Positions 48,892 through 58,833 of a stretch of 64,000 nt of DNA are shown piece by piece. Each line of letters starts with the position of its first letter. The first letter of the stretch is position 1. This DNA is from Pegea sp. RAD2-039. Taxonomy: Eukaryota > Chordata > Thaliacea > Salpida > Salpidae. The translations under genes were made by a program, and so were the position numbers. The stretch lies in the NCBI GenBank assembly GCA_034620365.1, contig JAQGEQ010000380.1, forward strand, positions 744,001 to 808,000, read 5' to 3'. The notes beneath the pieces are model-generated. The model was given only the letters and a program-made list of their open reading frames with translations. It did not search any database and had not been told where the DNA came from.

Positions 48892-51800
48892 AATTTCTAA
48901 ACAAAATAACTTTTATTTTAAAACTTCAAATCTTGTAAAACATTGTAACAAATAAGTTTTAAACTGAACCTAATAATTTTAAACTAAATTTTTAGGATGC
49001 TTCTCTGTCAATGTACATATTACCTTCTTCTTTTGTACAAATTTGAAGTTAACATTGATAGAAGCGGATAGAAAAAACAGGAAGTCAATTCAACTAAGGT
49101 TATGCAATTGCTATGAGAAAATGCTCTATAAAAATATTGCAAAAAATATAAAATATTACATAAAAAACTGTTTCTAAACTTCATCAAATTATCTTATAAG
49201 TATTTGAGTTTTAGTTTGAAATAAAGTTCAAATATATATTTTATTTAAATACATCAATTAAAAAAGCTTTCTGAAAAAAACTGACCGTAGTCAACTTTAA
49301 CGGTACCTTGAAGGGTAAAAAGAAATTAATCTTTTATTAAGTCGGTACAAATCTGCTTCAAATAGAAAACATTCAATCATAGATGTACTACTTCTATATT
49401 TATAGCTTCCAAGAAGGGAAAACTGAGAAACTTATTTTTCAAATAACTTTTTTTAAGGTCTGTAGGAGTTTTTTTTCACCAAAACGTAATAAAAATTCCT
49501 TGTTACAAAATTTTGAATCAGAATTTTAAAACATTTTTTTAGTCAGTAGTAAGCCAGTAGAAAATATTAAAAGGTCTTACATAAGTTTAGCAAGAATATT
49601 TTGTAAAGAAAAATTCCACATTTTTCTATAGAGCTTTTGCGGTTTAATTTGTTTATGAAAATTGATGAAAAGTTTCCTAGTATATCCGTAAAACTTCTCT
49701 AAATATTTTGCAAATATTTTATAGATTTTTACCAGAATATTTATATCTCAACAAGAATTACAATTTTGATATAAATTGTAAGATATTTATGATATTGATT
49801 ATTGTAGTTAATGGTTTCTTTTGTGAACAGTTTAAAGTTAAAAATCTAATTAATTTAAAGATGTAAAAAATGTTTATTTATATAGTAAACACAATTAATT
49901 CATGTCAATCAAATTGGTCTATTAATTTTAGTTTTGTAGATATATCTACTACAAGAATGCCGTGAAACTGAAAGTCAAAGAGTAATTTTATTCAGATAAT
50001 CCTAAAATTTGTTTCATATATAATATTTTTTTAATATTTGATAGATATTGTAACCTAATTAAATTTGGTTGTCCCAATTATTTGATTGTAAAATAATTAA
50101 TTATTTTTATCGTCATTTAGAATATCTTGAATAAAGTTAAAAAAGTTTTTGAAGGTTAAGTTTTATAAACATTTAAATTGATTCAAGTTTAATTTCCTTT
50201 TTTATTATCCCGCATAATATATTAAAGATATTTCTAAAGAACAATGATTTAGAAAAAGTTCTGAAGTATTTCAGACATAACAATTGCTTAAATATTTAAA
50301 TATCAATTCAAAACTATTATTAATAATAAAAAATCTCTCAAATGTTACATCAAATTTCTTAAATTCTTTTAAAATAATATTGATTACTTCTGCATTCAAA
50401 GTGAAACAGAATATGAGAAAACTTTACTGATTTAACAAAATATTTACTTTGTAGTTAAAATAAAAATAGTAAAACTACAATTATAAGTGAGCTAAGAACA
50501 TGGTAATGTAGAAAACTGATACTATGTTGGTCTTAAGAAGAAATTAATAGAAGAAAGCTCTAAGGAATATTTATAGACTCATTTTATGCTATCTATCTAT
50601 CTAACCGAAAAATCAGTGTTAGCTACTTTAAGATGAATAGTTTATTAAAACTTATCTTTCCTTCCAACTGATTTCTTATTAGTTCTGAAAACAAGAAACA
50701 AACTTTTGAACAAACATAAATTCTCAGCTAGTAGTAAGACAATAACGCTAAAAACTACTTCTACATTAGATGAAAAGCTCAAATAAATCTAAAGAAGTGA
50801 TTAACAATCATTAAATAAAAACTTGTTTGTCGCTGTATGAACAAAGGAGAAAGCTTTTGTAAACTTGATAGCAAGTTCAGTGCAGACTATAAAACGCGGA
50901 GGTGTGTATAAAGTTGGAGATGTAAGAAGAAAAGATTTATTACATTTAATCCATTTTGTACTAAGATCTTAGAAAAGTTTGCTAAGGGAACAAATAACTT
51001 AAACTATTTTAAAATCAGTTATCGTATCACAAACCTGTTTAGTAGCGCCATAAGTGCTTTTATTTGTAATACAACATTGACAAGAAAGTTTTAGAGAAAT
51101 CAAAGAAAAAGGCAAGATTATGAAAAATTTATACGAACAAAAACTCAAAGAAGACTGCCATTCATTTGGTGGTGGAGTTTACCAAGAGATGTAAAATTAC
51201 AAGAAGCAAATTACTTGTAATAGTTGGATTCTTGTAAAAACTAGTAAACAGACATTTTTATAAATTTGATCGTAAAGTGAAATATAGATCAAATAAATTT
51301 GTTGTAGCAATGTATGTGACTTAGAATTTGTAAACATTTTTTTGACACCTATTAATATCTTATAACTTTTTAAGTATAAAAATGGAACTATCTGAATTTG
51401 AAATAAAGCCAGCATTAATCTATCAGATACAAAAATATAAAGACAACTTTTGGATGTTACAAAATGTTCTTTTACATTTATCTAAATAGTTAGATCAAAA
51501 AGTTCAAAATTATTAAAATAATTCAATTCTTTAAAGTTTTAAATACTATTTGCAAAAAAAATAGCAACCATTCGTAAATTATTCGTTTTAATGGTCAGTT
51601 GTTACTTAATATATTTTGAATAGACTGGTTTTGAGCTTATCACAGTGCAAATTTGTTTATTTAGATTGAATACAAATTGCTGCGACAAGTTTGTCATGAA
51701 TTAAATAGAAAATGTAAGACAAATATAGACCATTTATTAAGATATTAGTTGTTGCTTGCTTTTCTTAAATATTGGAAGTTTTAAACTTCGAAAATGTTCT

Positions 51801-51919
51801 TAAAAAATTCCATAAATAAAATTAAATTTTAAAATAACCATATTTTGTCAGCTTTTTAATGAATAAATCTAATCGTTAAAGACAAAGAAAATAACTCAAA
51901 CACTCTCTACCATACTTAT
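48892..51919. other. AT-rich intergenic stretch
   Basis: About 3.0 kb upstream of the 7TM pair. No gene or recognisable repeat. Short open frames are low-complexity. Confidence 0.5.
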
Positions 51920-52395
51920 TTTTAAAATTATCCACAATTTAATTGACATTCAGTTTGATGATTTCTTTTCTATTAGTGCTTCCTTCAAGTTATATCAGCT
52001 CAGACAACACCCATTACACCTTAATAAGCCTATATCACCTGGTACATTGGTCAGTGCAAATTTTTTCTCATATCACACAATTAGTACATGGAATCAGCTG
52101 CCATCAGACATTGTCCTGTCAGAATCACTCGCGTTGTTCAAGAAGAAGTTGAACTGTCATAATTGCCAACATTGTCATTTCTAAACTGTGACTTTTTACT
52201 CTTTTCATATATGTAATTATTCACTGTAATATAGTATTAGGACTTCTGAAATGCCATATATTAAATATTTTTCTTTCTATATTTATAGCTTAAGATAGTT
52301 ATTATTATATATAAAATTGCTTGTGAGAATGTGTGTTAGCGAGAGATACTCTCTTCAGACACCCTCCTTCACGCTTATTGTAATAAATAAAAACG
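51920..52395 (+). mobile_element. LINE family 1, 5'-truncated copy (RT C-terminus + 3' UTR)
   Basis: Collinear with 38440-38905 and with the reverse complement of 56536-57010. It starts in the RT C-terminal region (LRQHPLHLNKPISPGT-like, NQLPSDIVLSESLALFKKK in broken frame) and continues through the shared 3' UTR. It ends tattgtaataaataaa. The GAGAG/CTCTC hairpin is present at about 52342-52354. Confidence 0.9.
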
Positions 52396-53275
52396 TTTTA
52401 GTAGAGTGCTTTGCATGAAAATCGAATTTGTGTTTTCGTTGATATATTTTATTTTGTTTATTCAAAGCTAAAGCTAGATTTTCTATTTTGAAGCATCAAG
52501 GTGAATCATTAGTTTGTATGTTCTTATATTTGTAATAACTACACTTGATAGATATTTTGGTTGTTCAAATCAAGTACGTAGCAACTTAAACTTTTACCCT
52601 TTTGGTTGAGCTCAAAAACCCTTCGTCATTTCCTACTTTCAATAATCTAACTATCAGATGACAACTGCAGATGATATTGGTGTCATAAAACGACCTGAAC
52701 TTAACAAAAAAAAGTTAATTTAATAGCTAGGATCATTTAATTTCAATTATAACTTAAAAGTGATCTATAGTTGCGGAATAATTTTGGAAAAAAATCATAT
52801 AAATAAATAATAATTGATTTATAATTCCTAACAAATATTTCTTTTTAATGAATTCTTGCAGAAATTGAATGCTTCCAAAAGAAAATTCAAATTTATTCTC
52901 AAATAATAATAATTGCCAAGATTATGAAAAGTAGAAGTTTGAATTGAATGATTTAATATGGTTTAAGATATTTAAGGGTAATATTACTCTTATGAAAACG
53001 TAACAGAAAAACTAAAAGTCTTATAAATTATTTTATTTCTAAGAACTTCAAACCTTCTATTAAAACATCAATTTATTTTCAGGTATAAATTACAAAGAAA
53101 TTAAGGTATAAGCAACAAATTCTGTTACTGTTATTTTTTGTTATCCAAAGAAGAAATTTATACAAAAATAGTTTAAAAATTTGGTGTGTCATGTTTTTAC
53201 TGTCATAAGAGTTGACAAATGGTGATTCATTTAAGTAGTATTGACGAAATATTTAAAATAAAAAGAAGAGAGTCA

Positions 53276-53305
53276 GACGTCAGTTCCTCTAACGTTCTAT
53301 AAAAG
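53276..53305 (+). promoter_or_regulatory. TATA-type core promoter of the astacin gene
   Basis: TATAAAAG at 53298-53305, about 100 bp before the ATG at 53405, which would place a start site near 53330. A half-palindrome GACGTCA (CRE/ATF-like) lies 15 bp upstream at 53276-53282. In such AT-rich DNA TATA strings occur by chance, but the spacing to the first coding exon is right. Confidence 0.5.
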
Positions 53306-53404
53306 CTCTTCAAAATTAACTGAAAACATTTACAGATTGCTTCGAATCGCTTTGAGAAGTATAAACTCGATAACAGCTGTTGTAAAAGTAAATTTTTTAC
53401 AAAA

Positions 53405-55696
53405 ATGGAAAAGAACTTTGTCAGTAAGTCAACATCATTTTTATCTCAAAATTTGTGCTAAGATTTTCTCTAATTATTTATTTTATATTATATAGGTGTT
53501 TTACTGTTGTTAACAATTAGTAGAATAGCAATTTTTGCCTCTGCTAAACCGTTGAACTGTACAAAAATCCGTGAAAAAAACAAAGAATACCCGGTTTCAC
53601 TTGTCGAGAAATGTAACCAGCAACCTGAGCTAGAAATAAGATCTTGTCCTAAGTTGAGATGCAATAAATTTTGTATATTTGGGGAAATCATTGGAGATGA
53701 TGGTTGCCCAACTTGTGTTTGTAAACAAACAGGTTGACTTTAATAATCTTCATTCTGACCAAACACTGATAACGAAAATACTTTTTTAGATATGTTTGAA
53801 GGTGATATTGTTCTTTTGGAACCAGTGAAAAGTTATATCACAAACAACTACGTAAATCCAGATCGAATAATTGATCCAACAAATGCTCAAGGAGCTACAA
53901 GATCACTTCCTCTCTGGAAGATGTATCCTTCTGGTGACAAATATATAGTTCCATATGTAATATCCAATAGTATTGGTATGTAGAGATGAAAATTTACGGA
54001 CTGTACCAATTGAACAACTTATTAGGTAGCAGTGGACGCTCTGCTATTCAAGCTGCTGCTGCGGACTTTTCTAGATATACTTGCATTCAACTGCAACAAA
54101 GAAGAAGTCAAAATCGTTACATTGAGTTTTATAGAGGAGGGGGTTGCTCCTCGCCAGTCGGGGCGGTTTCTGCTAGGCAGTATGTGAGTAGATATAAACA
54201 AGATTTTATTTCTGATAAAATATTATTTACTTTCGTAAGAATAAAAGTTTTTTTATAATTTCTAAATAAAATTTTTAATAATAAAGTTAGTTTTATTTCG
54301 AGAATAATTTTTCCGGTGGACGGAATTTTTTCAGGTTTCTTTAGCGAGCGGATGTTGGGATAAAGGAACTGTTATTCATGAAGTTTTACATTCATTAGGT
54401 TTTTGGCATGAACAAAGTCGGCCTGATAGAGACAGATATGTTCGGATTTTAACTCAAAATATTTTTCAAGGTAGCTTTTGTTTAGATTCTTTTAGAACAA
54501 AGAGAGACTTTTTTTAAGTTTTCATTTTTATTTATTAGTACCTTACTTTTGGTCAAATTTTGTCAGTTGTTATTTTGTTTATATTTAAAGTTGTGTAAAA
54601 AGTTATTTACACTTTTAAATGTTTAATGATTCATTTTTGAGTTTTTGCACACAATTTCAGCTAATGACGTGTCAACTTTCAAAAAATAACGTTTAAATTC
54701 GTAGTTTTGCGTCTGCTAGAAGTGTTGTAATTAACCAGTCTCACAGGGCTCGTCTATCCGGGTTTTTATGAACTTTTCATTTTCGCAAATATTTGTCCTC
54801 TTAGGCTCGAACCCGAAATCTCTCACTTGGTTGGCGGGTGTGGTAACCGCTACACCTTACAGACGGACATAATATAATAAAGTGTTAACGTAAAAATGAT
54901 AATTTATCGCAAAATCTTAAATGTTTAGGAATGGCATACAACTTCAATAAGTTTTCAACGTCTAGTGTAAACTCTATGGGATCTGCTTATGATATAGGAT
55001 CAGTAATGCATTATAACAGCTACGCATTTTCAAGTAATGGACGTGCGACTATAACTGATTTGAATGGACGTCCTATAAGAACTCAGGTAACATTTTAATA
55101 ACTTGATTAATAAAGTTCATTATTTACTTCATCATCAATAGAGAAATGGTTTTTCACAATCTGATATAAAGCAATTAAATGATCTTTATGGATGTAAGAC
55201 AACCGGTGGCGGTGGTGGCGGAGGGAACAATTGCGTTGATTCTAACTCTGAATGTGCTTCTTGGGCTAGCCGAAATGAATGCACCAAAAATCCGAAATAT
55301 ATGCTCAAAAACTGTTGCAAAAGCTGTAAAGCAACAACTGTAACTACAACCACAAAAACACCCCCTACACCCAAACCTACAACTAAATCAGTTTGTACAA
55401 ATAATAACCGGTATTGTGCGTCTTGGGCATCTCGTGGAGAATGTCAAAGAAATCCTCGCTACATGTTAAAGCAATGCTGCAAATCATGCAACTCTAGTAA
55501 GTTTTACTTCACGTTTTAAATCAACAAATCTTGTCGAGCTTATAACAGTGAGTCATAACATTATCATGATAACATTACAGATTGTAACGATAGAAATAGG
55601 AATTGCTACTCATGGAGCGTTGCTGGTTATTGTAACACATCCTCTTATGTAACTTACATGAGAAGTAAGTGCCAAAAAAGTTGCAGACTGTGTTAA
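53405..55696 (+). CDS. Secreted antistasin-astacin metalloprotease with three ShKT domains
   Basis: An extracellular zinc endopeptidase. Eight exons are in frame: 53405-53423, 53496-53732, 53790-53975, 54026-54183, 54335-54470, 54929-55086, 55142-55496, 55581-55696, giving 454 residues. Order: signal peptide (1-23); antistasin-like cysteine module (about 46-82, [25 protein letters not shown] in spacing); propeptide with the astacin FxGD inhibitory motif (FEGD, 88-91); catalytic domain with [11 protein letters not shown] (215-225) and Met-turn SVMHY (270-274); Gly-rich linker; ShKT 1 (about 328-359), Thr/Pro linker, ShKT 2 (about 382-413), ShKT 3 (about 419-453). All catalytic residues are present. 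The third ShKT is less regular, lacking the CCKSC end. Intron 5 (458 bp) contains a tRNA-like element. ShKT domains in astacins are accessory modules; no toxin role is implied. Confidence 0.93.
54795..54868 (-). repeat. tRNA-like element (probable SINE head) in astacin intron 5
   Basis: A 74-nt segment has an A-box-like GTGTAGCGGTTACCACA and a B-box GGTTCGAGCC at tRNA spacing. Outer ends pair (GTCC/GGAC), but the T stem and part of the acceptor stem do not, and the anticodon loop lacks U33. The A/B region resembles tRNA-Val. This looks like a degenerate tRNA-derived SINE head, not a working tRNA gene. The body would be the flank from 54794 down to about 54640. Confidence 0.6.
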
Positions 55697-55789
55697 AGTA
55701 GCTTCTTGTACTATCATTGATTTTGAATTTCTATTATTACTATACACACTTTCAATATTACTTCGTCTTCGAATCAGTTACCTTTGATT

Positions 55790-55795
55790 AATAAA
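55790..55795 (+). terminator. Candidate poly(A) signal of the astacin gene
   Basis: AATAAA 94 nt after the stop codon, the first canonical hexamer downstream. Spacing is normal for a short 3' UTR. Confidence 0.5.
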
Positions 55796-55796
55796 A

Positions 55797-56535
55797 GAAG
55801 CTCATATCTAAATCTAATTTATCAAAGACTTTGAAATGAAAATTCGAAGTTTTAAATTGTAATAATCCCCAAATATTTCTAACTATTTTATAAATGCTGT
55901 TAACTGAAATTCTTTCTGTTCAAAATTTGTTGTAAATCCGGTTGTAGAAGAAGAAATGGCCTGCTTCGGACGAGTCTTATTTTACAGAAATACTTTAAAT
56001 AAATTCATGTTCTCTTCAAATGATGAGAAAATTATCGATAAATTATCAATTTTTCATCCATTAGTATATATACTTTTTAAATTAAAACTTGAGAATATAA
56101 TCATAAGAAAATTAAATTATTTGATTATGTTTCTCTAAGATATTTATCAAACTTATTTCTTACAATCAAGACATTCAGATATCTTCTTTAGACTTTGTTT
56201 CATTTTTGAATTTTTCTTCTTCTGCATAGATATATCCATTAAAATATAAAAACTTTTATTTCGTTATGTAGTATTTTCTAACAAATTATTAGAGAGAAAA
56301 ACATTAATTATGAAAAATATAAAAGCAGCATGTGGGTCAACATAAACCTCTAATAGTCTAATAGTCCTGTAGCGACAATAGGAGAAGATGGCATCTGCAA
56401 TCCAATCTATAAGTCACGATTCTGTTTATCATCCAGAATTTTTGGTATGAGTTGTCTGAAGCGGATCGCTAAGCAGCAATTAACTTCTATCATCACCTTT
56501 TAAAACACTAAGCTTCTACTTGTATCCACTAATAC
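55797..56535. other. Intergenic stretch after the astacin gene
   Basis: About 740 bp of AT-rich DNA between the astacin 3' end and a LINE copy on the other strand. Nothing recognisable. Confidence 0.45.
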
Positions 56536-57476
56536 AATTTATTTATTACAATAAATGCGAAGGAGAGTGCCTAAAGAGAGTACCTCTCGCTAACACACAT
56601 TCTCACAAATAATATCTATTAAGTTAAACATACAGAAAGCAAAAAATGTATTACATGACACTTCGGTAGTCCTTAAAGCATATGACAGTGAACAATTACA
56701 TAGAATGTTAATAATAAAAAAAGGAAAAATCATAGTTTACAAATGATAATATTTGCAATATTATAACGGTTCAACTTCTTTTTGAACAACGCGAGTGATT
56801 CTGACATGACAATGTCTGATGGCAGCTGATTCCATGTACTAATTGTGTGATATGAGAAAAAATTCGCTCTGATTAATGTACCAGGTGATATGGGCTTATT
56901 AAGGTGTAAAGTGTGTCGTCTGAGCTGATATAACTTGAGGGAAGGACTAATGGAAAAGAAATCATCAAACTGAATGTCAATTAAATTGTGGATAATTTTA
57001 AAAATAAGAATTAAGTCGTATTTAATCCGTCGAATTTCCAAAGTATCTAAATTGAAGAAACTGAGACGATGTTTATAACTATCGTATTTAATATTAAGTT
57101 TCCTGCATACCAATCTCGTAAATGTTGTCTGAACAGACTCAATTTTTTTGATATCACTAACTTGATATGGCATCCATGCACTGACATTGTATTCAAGAAT
57201 TGGAGGTACGTAAAATTTGAAAAGGTTGATAAAAAAGTATGGGTTCTTAGAATTAAAGGTCTTTATGATAAGGAAGACAAAGTTGATTGATTTTTCAAAG
57301 ATTTTGGAAATATAATTGCGCCATTAATATTCAGATGACAGAGTAATGCTGAGTTCTAGGACCGAATGTATTCGTTGAATAATAAATCCATTAATGAAGT
57401 ATTGGTTCAAGGAATTTGCCGCTGGTTTACGAGGAAAAGTTATAAGTTCAGAATTACTTTAAATTCAAATACTTTG
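56536..57476 (-). mobile_element. LINE family 1, 5'-truncated copy (RT C-terminal third + 3' UTR)
   Basis: Antisense copy sharing the 3' end with 38905, 42026 and 52395. The 5' truncation is near 57476. Translated, it reads KVITFSRKP, then SVLELSITLSSEY, YVPPILEYNVSAWMPYQ and NQLPSDIVMSESLALFKKK. These are the typical C-terminal motifs after the RT domain of CR1/jockey LINEs. The last 147 codons (57173-56730) stay open, so this is probably one of the younger copies. It also shows what was deleted in the 35-38.9 kb copy. Confidence 0.9.
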
Positions 57477-58733
57477 ACCTCAACAGCCTTAAGCTTCTTC
57501 TCTTTTTTGGGTTATTTGGTGGTAGACCCATTTTAGAAGGCAGAAAATTTATACTTAACTAGTTGAATATAAACAGTTAAATATTGACATCTGGCTTTGC
57601 GTATCTTAAAGTTCCTTAAAAGAATTTAACCTTTTTTTCAACATCCACCATTGCAAGGGTAACTTTCCCGAAAGTTGAGTAAAACCGCATTTTAAGGAGT
57701 TGAGTAGGATTACATGCCCACTATAATGACCCTTTTTTCAAAATATTAAACATGTACTTAATCTGGTACTTGATCTGAACATAATTCTTCTATAAATGAA
57801 TCACTGATTATATCATTTTGTGTTCTGCTGCCGTGGCATTCTTAAATTCACAGTTCTAACAGAATTACACCAACAATGTTCTAGGGATTATTCACTCGTT
57901 TTCTGTTTTTTAATCCTTAGTATATTGCGGAAAAAACTTTCATTTATAGTCGTTTATTTTATAAACGTCTCCTTATATAACTTTTACAACCATCAAGCGT
58001 ACATATCTTTGATTGTTAAAAAGCTTCAATTGCCAATTTTTTCCGTCCAATTCGACCCACACTCTTCTGGCAAGTTTTCTTCCAGTGGATCCACTTGTTG
58101 ACTTGGGTCTGTAGACAGAACTTCCGACGAAGTTAGATTTAAAAAATGTCTGCAGAAACAATAAAAGTAATCGAAATTATTTCTTATTAAACCTGATTGA
58201 GCTCCTTTTCAAACTAACTGAATAATTAAAAGTTTTTTTTTATATCTACTTAAGGGCTTGTTTGAATATTTTTTTATTTTTTGCATTGAACATACTTCTT
58301 CGTATTGATAGAATATTTATCTAATTAAATTATGAACTTTTCGTATAAAACATGTAATTGTCAACCTATATTCTGTTACGCATAATCAATGAACCAACTT
58401 GTCATATCAGTTTCAAAGAATTCTAGAAATGTTGCTCAATCTTTTAAAGAATATTTGTCTATTAAAATCTAAAGTTATTTATTTTCATCGCCCCCTTCAA
58501 AAATTACATCATCAATCTTATAGAATCTTCATTTTTAAAACTTTTAATAAAGAAGTTAATAATTTTATTTTTGTAAAACCTTTTGTCACAGTGAACTGAA
58601 ACATTATAATATTATTTCAGAAAATGATTTCTTTTAAATATACGAAACAAACATCTCAAAAGTGATCTGATGAAGCTTTAAACATTTACTTTAATGTAAT
58701 TTAGTCATTACATTTGTTGGAAACCACAAAAGC
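57477..58733. other. Region between LINE copy and CHAF1A
   Basis: About 1.25 kb. A minus-strand open segment at about 58110-57973 follows an acceptor-like CTACAG. It reads RPKSTSGSTGRKLARRVWVE and continues with LDGKNWQLKLF, and its composition is coding-like, but I recognise no family and cannot connect it to other exons. The rest is featureless. Confidence 0.35.
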
Positions 58734-58735
58734 AT

Positions 58736-58741
58736 TTTATT
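58736..58741 (-). terminator. Candidate poly(A) signal of CHAF1A
   Basis: AATAAA on the minus strand, 93 nt downstream of the CHAF1A stop codon. Spacing fits a short 3' UTR. Confidence 0.5.
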
Positions 58742-58833
58742 GATGAAAAATATGAATTATAAATAAGCAAAAATAGCGAAAAAGGCTAGTGTTGGTCTAG
58801 CTGGTTCCTCAAAGTCCAACTACCTCCACTTCG

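Noticed and set aside
54795..54868. Functional tRNA gene (Val-like A/B boxes)
   Set aside because: The T stem does not pair, the acceptor stem has two mismatches and position 33 is not T, so I list it as a SINE-like repeat.
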